DNA from: Pardosa pseudoannulata
Taxonomy: Eukaryota > Arthropoda > Arachnida > Araneae > Lycosidae
Length of the DNA: 64,000 bases
NCBI GenBank assembly: GCA_032207245.1
Contig: CM063507.1
Coordinates: forward strand, 97,042,694-97,106,693
Direction: 5' to 3'
In this document: positions 1-12,001 of the stretch, piece by piece
Layout: every line of letters begins with the position of its first letter
How positions within the stretch are numbered: the first letter of the stretch is position 1
Translations under genes and position numbers: made by a program
The notes under the pieces: generated by a model
The model's input: the letters and a program-made list of their open reading frames with translations, nothing else
Told to the model about the DNA's origin: nothing
Database searches by the model: none

Positions 1-637
1 TTTTAAACACGGAAAACGCTTTTCTTTTCTCCTTATAAGTATTTTTACACTCTTGGTTCCACCATGGCTTTGTTTGCTTTTGAGGACGGCAGGATGATTT
101 TTTAATAGAAATGTCAGCTGCAGAAATTATTGTTTTAGTTATCTGATTAACTGCTTCATCAACGGTATGATTGTCGACCATGTCTGTAGAGATATTGGCT
201 AGGGTACGGAATTTATCCCAATCAGCGGAACCAAGAATAAAACGAGGAACACGCTGATTGGCATTGGAGACATTATTGTGAGTTAGGATAATGGGAAAGT
301 GATCACTATTATAGAGGTAGGAATCTACTGTAAAATTCCAAAACGGAAAAATTTGAGGACTGGATATTGCTAAATCTAGGGAGTGAAAGGTTCTTGTAGG
401 GGAATGGAGGTAAGTATATTGATTTGTATTGTAGATGCACAGATCATGGTCGGATATCAGTTTTTCTATTTGACGACCCCGTTTATTAAGGTTGGGGCTA
501 CCCCACAATGGACTGTGGCCATTCAAGTCCCCAACAATAATAAAAGGGACTGGAAGTTGAGTAATAAGGTTATTAAGAGTGCTCTGAGAGATGATATTGT
601 TTGGAGGGATATAAAGGTTACAAAACAGTTATTAGAG
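1..637 (-). pseudogene. LINE A copy 1, C-terminal half of the endonuclease domain of ORF2
   Basis: This segment matches 47887-48520 of family A copy 2. It encodes the later part of the apurinic/apyrimidinic-type endonuclease domain, including the SDHFPI-type motif, on the minus strand. It is separated from its own N-terminal part (6351-6647) by the nested LINE B. The reverse transcriptase that should follow lies beyond the window edge. Confidence 0.85.
624..637. repeat. Target-site duplication of LINE B, 3' side
   Basis: The sequence aacagttattagag here is repeated exactly at 6351-6364. It occurs only once at the matching place in the uninterrupted family A copy (near 48509-48522). It therefore marks the target duplicated when LINE B inserted. 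Confidence 0.95.
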
Positions 638-844
638 TTTGATTGATTGATTGATTGATTTAGGGTTTAATGGCGTAAAGTCAACTAAGGACATACGGCG
701 CCAAACAAAAGAGTAAAACAGTACATGGATCAAAAAGGAAACAAGGTAAAACAAGCAAAAGTTTATGAATGAACGATTAAAACATTGAAACGCACAAAAA
801 CAGATGATAAAAGCAACAGCCACAGAGGCGTAGAAAAAGGAATA
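638..844 (-). other. LINE B 3'UTR and tetranucleotide tail
   Basis: A (GATT)n run on the plus strand at 641-660 is followed by a stretch containing tttaatggcg and ggcgccaaacaa. Both are close to the 3' end of family A (44882-44960). The tail is a short tandem repeat instead of poly(A), as in several jockey/I-type LINEs. Confidence 0.8.
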
Positions 845-3800
845 TTAAAATTCATGAAATAAACCTGTAACATGTAAAAATTTAAAAAGATTCCGATGGG
901 GATCATCTCCAACAAGGTCATTTAAACTAGGTGATTTTGAATTAAAAAATTTCAGATACAAATGGTAAAAACATGAGCACGAAGTTAAAAGATGTAAAAC
1001 GGTGATAGGCAAATGACAATAAGAACAGGTTGGTGCAGTATCATTAAGGAGAAGGTGGACATGCGTGATCCTAGTATGGCCAATCCGGAGTCGAGTAAGA
1101 ATTACGTCCTTTTTACGGCTACCAATGGTAGGCCAAATGCCTAAGGTAGGTTTAATTGCGTGCAGCTTGTTTTCAACCATACCCTCCCAATTATTTTGCC
1201 ATACAGAGATGTAATGACGCCTAATTCCTTTCTTAATATCAGGGTACGGTATAGGACAGTCAACGTGGATGTCAGGGTTTTTAGCTGCTTTATCGGCCAC
1301 CTCGTTGCCATAGATACCAACATGGCTAGGGACCCAACAAAACAGAATGTTTATACCTCGCCGTTCAAAGCTATGTTTTAAATCTAAAATACTAAAAACA
1401 ATGGGGTGAATGGAATTGCAAGATTTTAAGGTATTAAGAGCACTGAGAGAGTCAGTATAGATAATAAATTTTTTACTATGATTCAGTGATATGTGCAGTA
1501 ACGCTTGTTCAATGGCATACAGCTCAGCGGTGAAAATAGAACAAACTGAAGGGAGGCTATAACTGATAATATTGTCATGACACACAAAGGCAGAACCGAC
1601 AGAAGAGAAGGACCTCGAGCCGTCTGTATAGATAGGAGTGTAGTTGAGGTAAGCAGCACGGTGGGCGGCAAAGAAATTACGCAAGATACCTCCATCAGTA
1701 TCAGACTTCATAAACCCAGCAAAAGGATTGAGGTAGGAAAATTCAGGAGTCTGCCAGGGAGGGAAAGCAAGGAGTCTATTCATTGAAGTAGAGAATTTGT
1801 AAAGGTTGGTTCCACACAGGATATTGCGCATTCTAATAGCAAAAGAAGGCACACAAGATGGGCGATTATGAAATAACTGAACGAGATGGGTGTCATTAAA
1901 GAGGTTATGTAGAGGATGATTGGGGTGTGACATAACACGGAAGTAGTAGTTTAGTGAAAGCTGCTGGCGAATGAAATCCAGAGAAGGTTCATTACAAATA
2001 ACATACAGACTAGGGATGGGTGAGGTACGAAAAGCGCCAGTACAGATGCGGAGAGCCGTATGATGAACGGTGTCAAGGGTTTTTAAGACAGATTTCTTAG
2101 CCGAACCATAAGTGGCACAAGCATAATCCATTTTCGAACGGATGGCAGACCTGTAAATGCAGCATAGAAGTGTAATCTGCACCCCATGAAGTATTCGACA
2201 GAAATTTTAGCAAATTCAGCCCTTTTCGCATTTTAACCTGAGGTTTTTAACATGGGGAGAGAAAGTTAACTTACTGTCAAGAGTAACTCCCAGAAACCTA
2301 ACCAAATCTACTACAGTAATGGGCGAATTACCCAGATACAGTTCAGGGTCATTATGCATGTTCCGCAACCTACAGAAGTGAACACAAACAGTTTTTTCAC
2401 TAGAGATGGTATGACCATTTTCATTGCACCACTTATAAATACTACGGATGGCTGTCTGTAACTGTCTTTCAACAAAGCGCATGTCCTTACCTTCACATGA
2501 TATGAGTAAATCATCCACGTAAAGACTACCATAAACAGACCGAGGAATTTGATCTAAAATAGAATTAATTTTAATTAAAAATAGAGTGACACTTAAAACA
2601 CTGCCCTGGGGGACACCCTCTTCCTGGATAAAACTATCAGATAAAATATTTCCAATACGAACATTAAAAACGCGTTTAGATAAAAAGTTTGATATAAAAA
2701 TGGGGAGGTTCCCACGTAGTCCAAGATTAAAAATATCACGAAGAATGCCGTAACGCCACGTTCTGTCATAAGCTTTCTGAATATCAAAGAATACTGACAC
2801 AAAGTGGTTCCGTTTCACAAAAGCATTTCTAATACGACTTTCCAACATAATAAGATTGTCACTGGTTGACCTGCCTTTTCTAAACCCGCTTTGATACGGC
2901 GATATAAAGTTATTGGTCTCCAACACGTACATGAGACGGTTGTTCACCACTTTTTCCAATAGTTTACTCATGCAGTTAGTCAAGGCGATAGGACGGTAGT
3001 TACTAGGATCAGACGGATCTTTATCAGGTTTCGGTATAGGTAAAATTATGGATTTATGCCATTCAGAAGGAAAGGTATGTTCTTGCCAAATTCTATTAAA
3101 GAGATGCAAAATGTTAATAAGTGAGTTGTAGGGAAGATTCTGAAGAAGTTTGTAAGTAATATTGTCAGGACCCGGGGAAGTTAAATGGGAATGATTGAGA
3201 CAACGAAAAAATTCTTTTTCTGTGAGAGGGCAGTTATAAGAAAAATCAGTCCGGGTGGAAAATTTAAGCCTACAAGCTTCAGCATTACGTTTATACCGTA
3301 AGAAGGTACGAGGGTAAGAATCGGCACTAGTGATATGGGCGAATGTTTCGGCAATCGCATTAGCAATACATGCAACATCAGAAACGATATTCCCATTTAG
3401 GTTTAAGGAAGTAACCTGGTGCTCACTGTAATAAGTACCCATCGCTTTCTTAGCTTTTAACCATAATTTTTGGCTAGAGACACCAGTCTTTATACTGGAT
3501 ACATACGTCATCCAGGACTCTCTTTGGCACTTACGGCGAATTCTACGCGCAAAAGCTTTTGCACGTTTAAAAGCAATTAAATTTACCTTACTAGGATACC
3601 TTCTGAATATGTTCCAAGCACGGTTTTGCTTCTTAATAGCGTTTTGACAATCCTCATTCCACCACGGTTTCCGGTGCTTTGGTGGATTATGAGACGACCT
3701 AGGGATAGAAGCATCAGCAGCCTTCACGATAATGTCAGTGACACGGCTAACAGCTTCATCAATATCACCCATCACAGTATCTTTATTGATGACTGCGAGG

Positions 3801-4521
3801 TTACGGTATGTAAGCCAGTCGGCAGCCTCGTAAATATACCTTGGAGGCCGACAGATCCTACTGCTGTGACTGTCAAGGTGAGAGATAAAGATGGGGAAGT
3901 GATCACTGCCATATAAATTATTTGCAACAGTAAAAGTAAAAAGGGGGAACAATGATGGAGAGCAAATGACAAGATCTATGGCGTGGAAAGTGCGGTTTGG
4001 AGTATGGAAGTATGTATGTTTGCCGTTGTTAAGAATACACAAAGAATTATCAGAAACAAATTTTTCAATCTGTTGACCACGGAGGTTACAGTTGGAATTA
4101 CCCACAAAGTGCTATGAGCGTTAAAGTCACCCATTAGCAGAAAAGGAGGAGGAAGCTGTTTGACAAGATTTTCCAAATCACATTGATTGATAGCTTCTCT
4201 AGGAGGGAGGTAGATGGAACAGATGGTAATCAATTTATTTACATGAACTCTAACGGCAACAGCTTGCAAATTTGTACTGATATTTAAAGGGGAGGTAACA
4301 TAGTTAAGAGAAGTAAGAATGGCCACTCCACCAGAAGCTTTGTTGCCACTAAGGTTATCTCTCCTTACACAGCTGAAACGTCTCACCTTACAGCAGTCGT
4401 CTTTGCCCAGGTAGGTTTCCTGGAGAGCAATGCAAACGGGATTGGAATCGGAAATGAGGTGCTTCAAATCGTGGTATTTATTGCGAAAACCGCGACAGTT
4501 CCAAGAAAGGAACACAGACAT
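845..4521 (-). pseudogene. LINE B ORF2: endonuclease, reverse transcriptase, RNase H (frameshifted)
   Basis: Three minus-strand frames cover one former polyprotein. The endonuclease begins at 4521 (MSVFLSWNCRGF) with WNCRG, LQET and GDFNAHS motifs. The frame beginning at 4105 carries the endonuclease end (GSDHFPI) and the reverse transcriptase with GFRKGRST, FFDIQKAYDR, GVPQGSVLS and the catalytic YVDD. The last frame (2182-845) carries RNase H with TDGS, TAELYAI, YTDS and the SHVGIYGNEVADK motif. A one-base loss near 4110 and another near 2215 separate the frames. The enzymes would nick target DNA and prime reverse transcription from it. All catalytic motifs survive, so the damage looks recent. 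Confidence 0.9.
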
Positions 4522-4541
4522 GATTAGAAGGGTCGGGAGGT

Positions 4542-5734
4542 TCAGGAAGAAGTAGTAATCCCGTCAGGCTGCTTAGGAGTATCAATGTCTTGTTCCATGG
4601 ACTCGTCAGAAACTTCGGAATCCGAAGGATTTAAAGTTAAAATAGAGTCGTCTATATAAGGTTGGGGTGGTATATTTTTTTGTTTGTATCGGGAACTTTT
4701 AAATTTATAAGAAGGTTCTTTTTGGACTGTTGGTCTATTTTCTGAGCCGTTTTTGATAGTCTTTTTTTCTTTACGATTGGTAGTCTGTGTTACCGCTGCA
4801 GAGATTTCAGGCACGGCAGAACGTTTATTATTTAATGAATTTGATGTGGAAGGATGGGCAACTAGTTTAACTGGCTGGTTGGTAGGTTGACTAGATGTTA
4901 CAGACTTTGAATTTCTTGAGGACAAATGGTCTTTCTTCAGAGGAAATTCAGTTTGAGTAGCTATTGATTTGGTGGTTTTAGTTGCTGCAGCATATGAGAG
5001 TCCAGGAGTTGGAGTGCTTGAATTAACTATTTTGCGGGCTTCTACGTATGAAATGTTATTTTTTACTTTTATTGTTTGGATTTCTTTTTCAGTCTTCCAT
5101 TTTGGACAAGATCGATAATATGAGGGATGGTCTCCCTTGCAGTTGGTACAGCAAAAAGCAGCAGAACACCCTTCACTGTTGTGTCCAGCGACAGCACAAC
5201 GGGCACAGGTCAAGGACCCCCGACAGGATGTCTGCGAGTGACCAAACCTTTGGCAGTTGAAGCATCGTAGCGGGTTAGGAATATAGGGTCTTACGGGGCA
5301 GTTGAGGTAACCGGCTTTAATGTTTGTTGGTAGTTTCGGCAGGTCGAAAGTTAGAATTAGATGTTTCGGATTGAATGTTTTATTTTCTCTGCGGATGGTT
5401 ATTCGGCGAACAGCACTGACGTTAAATGGTTTTAAGTTTTCTAGGATTTCAGATTCGGGGATATTTTGTAAATCGGGTTCGGATATCACGCCACGAGATT
5501 GATTTAGACTTTTGTGCGGGTTAATGGAGACGGATCTGGTACCAATCATTTTCAAATTTGTTATATTCTAGCTTGAGCATTATTGGCAACCTCCACAAGA
5601 AGATCACCGGAGCGTAATTTTTTAATATTCTTTACTTCTCCAACAGCTGATTGCATAACTTTATAGATGAGAAAAGGTGACACATCATTGAAGTTTCCTT
5701 CATTACATTTAATAATAAAGAAATCGAGCAACAT
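4542..5734 (-). pseudogene. LINE B ORF1: RNA-binding gag-like protein with three zinc knuckles
   Basis: The main open part runs from 5555 to 4542 (337 residues). It continues upstream in another frame to a methionine at 5734, where the translation matches the start of the family A ORF1, so one frameshift near 5565 breaks it. The protein has an RRM-like N-terminal half and then three C2HC knuckles (CFNCQRFGHSQTSC, CARCAVAGHNSEGC, CTNCKGDHPSYYRSC). A basic, Ser/Thr-rich C-terminal tail follows. Such proteins package LINE RNA. ORF2 begins about 20 bases after the ORF1 stop, so the two were probably translated from one RNA. Confidence 0.85.
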
Positions 5735-6350
5735 GACTTAATTTAGAATGTAGTGACGACTCACTAAACGGGGAAATTTTTTTTGAGAATCCATAATAAG
5801 ATAATTTAGGTTCGGACCCGACCGCACCACCCACCATGGAGCCCAACAAGGGGATGCAGGGATCTGCACCAGTGCTAGCCGGGTCTATACGCGCACAGCC
5901 AATAGACCGATAGCTTGAACCGTAGCAGATGACATTGTCTAATCCACCAGCCGATTGATACGCACCGGAACTTACGTACCCCCCGTTTGCTCGAAGCCGA
6001 GGCCAAAGCAATGTGTTGAAGTTTCCCCGCAATAATGGAAATTCCATTCTGATGATTCCCCTACGGGGAAAAGCCCCTCAATTACCAGGATCCCCATTTC
6101 CGAGGACACGGGTATCCACGCACGGCAAACACGTGGGCAGTTGAAACGCCAAGAGGAGCAAGAGACAGCAGGGCGGAAACAGCTACTCAAGGGGAGCCCT
6201 CACCTCAAAAGAGGAAACCGCAACGAGGGAGTAAGATAAGAATAAAGTAGAAGAGAAGAGGAGAGTAGAAAAGAAATGAGAAAAGATCGCTGGGGTACCT
6301 CGGGATTGCGAAACCCGTGTTTACCTGAAGTAGGTAAACCCCCTGAGGGG
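5735..6350 (-). other. LINE B 5'UTR
   Basis: This is the sequence between the ORF1 start and the 5' target duplication. It shares blocks with the leaders of families A and C, such as caccacccacca, caattaccaggatcc and the terminal gtaggtaaaccccctgagggg-type end. Internal promoters of jockey elements lie in this region, but I see no specific promoter motif that I can vouch for. Confidence 0.7.
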
Positions 6351-6647
6351 AACAGTTATTAGAGAGTGTATGTGTACTTGAACAGCAACTGCTTGGAGGT
6401 CAGTTTTAATGTTTAAAGTTCTGGAAGGGTAGTCATGAGAAGTGAAGAGGGCAACACCACCACAAACCCTGCCCCCTTCTATGTAATCTTTTCTGGTAGT
6501 ACTGTAGCGTTTTAGTTTGGCTGATTTATTGCTGTCAAGAAGGGTCTCTTGAAGTGCAAAACAAACAGGATGGTATTTATTTACGAGGTCTCTGATATCA
6601 GAGACGTGACTTTTGAAGCCATGGCAGTTCCAAGACAAAAGCGCCAT
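6351..6647 (-). pseudogene. LINE A copy 1, N-terminal endonuclease fragment of ORF2
   Basis: The frame begins at 6647 with MALLSWNCHGF and carries WNCHG and LQETLL, the first motifs of the LINE endonuclease. It is nearly identical to 48509-48805 in copy 2. It stops at 6351, where LINE B entered; the remainder of the domain is at 1-637. Confidence 0.88.
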
Positions 6648-6677
6648 TGTAAAATTTGGAGAGGAAAAGGATGGAAA

Positions 6678-8097
6678 TTATGCAGGTTGGGTCTTAGCCC
6701 ACATGCCTTCAGAGTCCGATTGATCTGTCAACATATCCTCTTCGGATGTGACATAACCTTTGATTGAATCGTCCTCAGCAGTTGGACGATTTTTTAAGAA
6801 GTCTTTTTTCGAAAATTGACATTTCAAAGGTTTGTTAGAGGATTCGTCCTCGACGAAATCCTCCAGGAGATTAAAACTTTTATTTTTCAATTTTTCTTTT
6901 AATCTTGCAGCTGTAATTTTTTGATGTTTGGGCGTCTTTTGCTTTGATGGAAAATTGCTAATCTTAGATTTAGATATAAGCTTATTAGAAACTTGGGTTT
7001 TAGGGGTTAATTTACTTTTAGGTACTCGTTCATTTAATGGTTTTGTTATAATTACATTTTCTACTGTAACAACTTTATTTTCAATTTTTGAGGGTGACTG
7101 ACGAGGAGGTTTATCACTATTGGGTACAGATGGCTTATTTTCAGTTTGTGTGCTTATTGATTTACACTGCTTCATTGCTGCAGCAAAAGTAATTCCAGGT
7201 CTTGGAGTACGTTCGTCAATGCGTTTCCTAGCTTCTGGATATGAGATGTTTTCTTTTGCTTTGATTGCTTGTAGTTCTTTCTCCAGTAGCCACTTAGGGC
7301 AAGAACGGGAATAGGCAGGATGGTCCCCTTTGCAGTTGATGCATTTAGGTGTAGATTTGCAATCAACGCCGTCGTGGCCAACTTCTGCACAACGAGGACA
7401 GGTAATTGAACCACGACAAGATGTTTTTGAGTGTCCAAAACGTTGGCATTGAAACAACGCAATGGATTGGGACAAATGGACGCACAGGGCATCGTAAGTA
7501 TCCTGCATTAATGTGTGATGGTAGCGATGGTGTGTTAAATGTCAGAATGACATGTTTTGTGGGCAATATTTTCCCGTCACGACGGATGGTGATACGCCGT
7601 ACTCCACATACATGCTGCTCTTTTAGACCTTCTAATATCTCTTCATCGGGGACATTATAGAGTTCTCCCTCAGAGATAACTCCTCTACTGAAATTTAAAG
7701 TTTTATGAGCAGTGACAATTACTTCAATATCTGCAAATTTGGTACATTTTAATAGATTTGACGCTTGTTTTGAATTTGCAACCTCAATAAGCAAGACACC
7801 TGATCTTAATTTTTTGACAGCTTTAACTTCTCCAACAGATGATGAAAGGCATTTATGTAGGAGAAAGGGAGAGACAGCCGAAAAACTTCCCTCCTTTCTC
7901 TGTACAGTGAAAAACCTAGCTTGAGTTGTTTCTATTGATACATTTTCGTGTCCCTTTTGACCCAAGGGGAGAGGTTGTGGGGGGGGGTTGAAGAATCCAT
8001 AATGAAAAGGAAGTTGTTCAGATCCCGGCGGCACCACCCACCATGGAGCCCAACAAGGGGATGCTAAACGCTCCCAAAAAGGGACATAAAGTCGCAC
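6678..8097 (-). pseudogene. LINE A copy 1 ORF1 (frameshifted gag-like protein)
   Basis: Two overlapping minus-strand frames (8097-7363 and 7508-6678) together match the intact 419-residue ORF1 of copy 2. The first gives the N-terminal half, including the VRRITIRRDGK and GYLRCPVRPF segments. The second gives the zinc knuckles (CQRFGHSKTSC, CPRCAEVGHDGVDC, CINCKGDHPAYSRSC) and the acidic C-terminus. Compared with copy 2, small losses around 7448-7500 shift the frame just before the first knuckle. Confidence 0.88.
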
Positions 8098-8800
8098 CAG
8101 TGCTAACCGGGATCTATACGCGCACAGCTACCCCTTAAGCAGCCTCGACCCATTAAAGTGCCCAGCAGGTAACCGATTGCTTGGCCCAGGCCAGTGACAA
8201 AAGTCGTCCGACCAGCCGATTGATGTAGACGGGACCATTCTACAGAACCCGTTTACCCGAAGCAGGGGCCAAAGTAATGTGTTGGTTTCCCTCAATTACC
8301 AGGATCCCCCTTTCCGGGGACACGGGTCTCCACGCACGGCAAACACGTGGGTGGTTAACAAATCGCGAGATGTTGTGTTCAGAAAGGAACACAACATATC
8401 GCGATAAGCCCTCACCTCCGAAAAGGTAACCACAACGAGGGAGAAAAAGGAAAAAGGAAGAGAAGAGAAAAAAGGAAAGAAAAGGAACAGAACAAAAGAT
8501 CGCTGGGGTACCTCGGGATTGCGACCTCCGAAGAGGTAGCCACAACGAGAGAGAAAAAAGAAAGGAAAAAGTGGGAGACAAGAGGAGAGGAAATAGAAAA
8601 ATGATTAAAGTTCCCTAGGGTTCTCAGAACGGAATACGAAAAAAGCCCTCCCCTCCGAAGAGGTAGCCACAACGAGAGAGAAAAAAAGTGGGAGACAAGA
8701 GGAGAGGAAATAGAAAAATGATTAAAAGTTCCTGGGTTCCTCGGGAGTTCCCTGCGACATCCATCTTAACTTAAAGTAGGTAAACCCCGTAAGGAGAAGA
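8098..8800 (-). other. LINE A copy 1 5'UTR with repeated leader units
   Basis: The leader is built from repeats. The block around cctccgaa-aggtaaccacaacgag, followed by a purine-rich run, occurs at about 8408, 8523 and 8657. The outermost end, gtaggtaaaccccgtaaggag at 8776-8796, matches the 5' ends of LINEs B and C. Repeated 5' units of this kind often carry the internal RNA polymerase II promoter of a LINE; that role is inferred here. Confidence 0.7.
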
Positions 8801-9352
8801 GATCTTATAAAATGCTGCAGATTTTGTTGGCCACTTTATTATGAGGTACATATAGATATAGTAACGATACATGTAATTTTTTATATTTAAAAAATAAATT
8901 AGAACTTTAACCTTTTTAATAAATATTAATAATAGTAAAATTTCTATATTAAAGAGTCTTCTAACACAAAAATCAATTCAGTATTTTTTGAAAAATCAGC
9001 ACCTTGTAGAGAAACACTCTGTAACCTTTTAAAGAAAAAAAAACTACGTTTAAGTTTTATCTAATGTTGGAAGAATAAGTTCCAACTAGAATTATTTGTA
9101 ACTTAAACAGTAAGTAACTGTTTTGAATGATTATAATGCTATTATTATTATTTTCAAAATGATAGTCAGATTGGAAATGCTATTACTGCATAACTATGGA
9201 TAGATTTTTAAAAAATACTGAAACTTCTGTATAGATTCAAAAATAAAAGTTAATTTAGTACTTTAATTTTTTTTACTGTTATTGAAAATTATGCAAGTTG
9301 TAAGTAAGGTTAATTTCATCATACATCTAGCATGATCTATTTAATGAAATAT
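8801..9352. repeat. Upstream region of a zinc-finger unit (unit 0)
   Basis: AT-rich host sequence beginning ttataaaatgctgcag. The same succession recurs upstream of the three minus-strand zinc-finger genes (near 20200, 31720 and 39280). The matching gene for this unit would lie on the other side of LINE A, outside the window. No coding sequence is seen. Confidence 0.75.
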
Positions 9353-9498
9353 TGCCTCATAAGAAGCTTAGCCAACTATCTCTGATTAAAGCACGCGATC
9401 CAGACTAGATTGTGGGTTATGCTTGACATAGCTTTTAGTACGGTATAATTTAAAAAAGTTGTTTATTGCCTTTTGTTCTTGATTATTCTAGATCTTTC
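9353..9498 (+). repeat. Truncated 5' LTR of gypsy copy 1
   Basis: It begins TGCCTCATAAGAAGC and follows the 3' LTR (12078 onward) up to gattattctagatctttc, with several small losses in the tRNA-like segment. It then breaks off into reverse-transcriptase sequence. Confidence 0.75.
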
Positions 9499-10230
9499 AA
9501 AGATTATGCCACTAGAAGTGAATTTAAAGTCATGCCGTTTGGACTCTGCTTGATCCTGCAACTTTTGAAAATGATGGATAATTTGCTAGCCATAAAGGAC
9601 TATGTGCCTATGTTACTTGGACGAAATAGTAGTTTTCTCAGAAAGAAAGACCACCTTATCCGATTAAGGACAGTTCTGAATATTCAAGAAGCTGGACTCA
9701 TTTAACTCCAAGAAGTGCCTTTATGCTCAGAAGTAAAATCCTAGGCCATTCGTATCCAGTAGCGGTGTCGTCCAGATCCTGACAAAGTGAAAGCCGTGAC
9801 CAATTTCCCTACTCCACAGAACTTACATGACGTACGAAGCTTTCTTGGTTTGCTCCTACTTAGAAGGTTCATTAAAGGCTTTTGCTATCTTGCCGAGCCC
9901 CTTCATGTTGTTAAAAGGCGATGCGAAATTTCATTTTCAAAATTTGATTTTGATAACCTGAAGAAAGTGCTTACATCTGATCCAGTATTGATATTCGACA
10001 AAAGATGTCCTACAGAAATTCTACAGACGCCACGATATGGTTTGGAGCAGTTCTGGTTCAAAATCAGAATGAAGTCGAGAAGGTCATAGCAGTTCGGACT
10101 GACAAAGGCCGTTATTTACTACAGAACGGAATGCCTTGCTGCATGGGCTATCAATAAATTCCGGCCATCCTGTTGGAAGAATTTTACGGTTGTCAGATCA
10201 CCATTCATTGTGCCTTATGAATCTCAAGGA
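9499..10230 (+). pseudogene. Decayed Ty3/gypsy reverse transcriptase and RNase H
   Basis: The recognisable landmarks are VMPFGLC (reverse transcriptase block), RLRTVLN, RPDPDKVKAVTNFPTP, DVRSFLGL, RRFIKGFCYLAEPLH and DNLKKVLTSDPVL. The last three belong to the connection and RNase H part of gypsy pol. They are spread over at least three frames with stops, and the catalytic YxDD block is lost. This is a fossil with no coding capacity. Confidence 0.85.
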
Positions 10231-10504
10231 TAGGGACTCAATTTCACATCAGCCCTGATCTAAATTTTCTTTTTCTAAAAAGTCTTCCCTTCCCATGCAA
10301 TCAACGTGCTTTCTGAATAGTTGACTTATTAACCTTCCCTCGTATCATGTTATTCTAAAGCGCACGATTATAGCACAGAAATATTGTATTCTAGCATTTT
10401 ATATTCTTTAAGAAAATTTATCTGTTCCTTAAAATTTTTTCTACTATTCCATGTGGCAATTATCGGTTTTAAATTTTTTTTAATTGTTATCTATTGATAT
10501 CTTG
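10231..10504. other. Unrecognised AT-rich insertion inside gypsy copy 1
   Basis: Copy 2 runs directly from 'ctcaaggat' to 'ccctcaggc' (13513-13530), whereas here about 270 bases lie between. No inverted ends, tail or coding sequence is visible. Confidence 0.6.
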
Positions 10505-12001
10505 GCCCTCAGGCGAAGGGTGGGCTCTTCGACTCCAAGAATATAATTTTTCAGTAAAATACAAATCGGGTAGGAAGCATAACGATGCCGACGCTCTCTC
10601 GAGGAATCCAGTAGACGAAGAGACTGAGACGCAAGATCAATTTTTAGCAGTAACCACTAGTATAGACCTCACTGTCGAGCAGAAGAAAGATCCAGACATA
10701 GCAAAAATGATCCTTCCGAAGATCGGATCATCCACCGAAAGGCAATTTGAGTTAATTGATGGAGTCCTATGCAGAAAGAATTTTGATCCAGCTGGAAAGA
10801 CATGGTTGCCCGTCATTCCCAAACATCTACGTGCAGACATACTTAAACATTTTCACGACGCGCCTACCTCAGGGCATTTGGGCTTTGCGAAAACGTACGA
10901 CAGGATCCGGAAAAGATTTTATTGGCCGGGGATGTACCGAAATGTTGTTAGATATGTCATGCACTGCCGAGATTGCCAAAGGAAAAATCAGTTACACAAC
11001 TACCACCTGGACGCCTAATTTCTATCCCTCCTGCTGTCGCACCTTTTCATCGAATTGGGATTGATCTGCTTGGGAGATTTCCTAAATCTGCCCATGGTAA
11101 TAAATGGATCGCAGTCTGCACCGATTATTGTACACGCTATGCAATAACTAAAGCTTTACCAACTGCTGAAGCCGAAGAAGTAGCCAAGTTCCTGCTCGAA
11201 GAGATTCTTCTAAAACATGGAGCTCCTCGAGTCATTATTACAGATCGTGGTGCCGTTTTTCAATCCAGACTTGTTTCCACTCTCGTCGAATTGTGCAATA
11301 TCGATCATCGCATGACGACTGCGTATTATCCCCAGACAAATGGTTTGACGGAGCGCCTTAACAAAACTCTAGCCGATATGCTGTCCATGTATGTTAACAC
11401 CGAACAGAAAAACTGGGACGAAATTCTACCATTTGTGACGTTCGCCTATAACACTGCCAAGCAGGAGACAACAGGATTCACACCGTTCTACCTAGTTCAT
11501 GGACGTGAAGCCGAAACGACGCTGGATACGATGTTTCCATTCTGCCCTGATGATGTAAATAACGATTACATAGCCAAGACCATTTCCAGAGCAGAAGAGT
11601 CGAGACAGTTGGCTCGAACGCATACTCTGAGAGCGCAAGATAAAGACCGTCGACGTTATGACTCTAAGCACCGTATGGTGTCTTATAGTCCTGGAGACCT
11701 TGTATGGGTTTATACCCCGGTCCGAAAGGTCGGTCTTTCAGAGAAGCTCTTAAGAAGGTATTTCGGTCCCTATCAAGTGTTGCGCCATCTATCCGACGTT
11801 ACCTATGAAGTGCAAGATTTCAATCCTTCCTCCCGAAAAAGAAAACCAAAAGATGTTGTCCATGTTTTACGTATGAAGCCGTACCATGATCCGACGAAGC
11901 AAACCGAAAGTGAAGATGGACGAAATCCAGGTGTCGTTCTTCCGGAAGAGAGGTCAAAAGAAATTTACAAGGGACCTGTGACACGCTCCAGATCTAAATA
12001 G
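10505..12001 (+). pseudogene. Gypsy copy 1 integrase region (one frameshift)
   Basis: A first frame (to 11018) carries the RNase H end ([15 protein letters not shown]) and the HHCC zinc-binding domain of integrase. A second (10973-12001) carries the catalytic core with GIDLLG, ITDRGA and NGLTERLN (Asp, Asp, Glu) and the C-terminal GPYQVL chromatin/DNA-binding part. The shift comes from an A-run near 10981 that is one base shorter than in copy 2. The usual AYHPQ before the catalytic Glu reads AYYPQ. The stop codon lies inside the long hairpin at 11988-12050. Confidence 0.9.

Larger units (their letters stand above)
638..6350 (-). mobile_element. Jockey-like LINE, family B, full length but mutated
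   Basis: This is a complete 5.7-kb non-LTR retrotransposon on the minus strand. It has a 5'UTR (about 5735-6350), ORF1 (4542-5734), ORF2 with endonuclease, reverse transcriptase and RNase H (845-4521), a 3'UTR (661-844) and a tetranucleotide tail, seen on the plus strand as repeated gatt at 641-660. It is bounded by a perfect 14-bp target duplication. Single-base losses break both ORFs. Its proteins resemble those of family A but are clearly distinct, so it is a sister family. Confidence 0.92.
1..8800 (-). mobile_element. Jockey-like LINE, family A copy 1 (interrupted, cut by window edge)
   Basis: This is a minus-strand non-LTR retrotransposon whose 5' end lies near 8796-8800 and whose 3' part runs off the left edge. 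Bases 1-637 and 6351-8100 match the corresponding parts of the better preserved copy at 44882-50702 almost base for base. The copy is split by LINE B (638-6350), and the 14-bp sequence aacagttattagag is repeated at both junctions. From high to low coordinates the order is 5'UTR, ORF1 with zinc knuckles, and the endonuclease start; the rest of ORF2 is outside the window. Host unit sequence resumes at about 8801. The copy is frameshifted in ORF1 and so is inactive. Confidence 0.9.
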
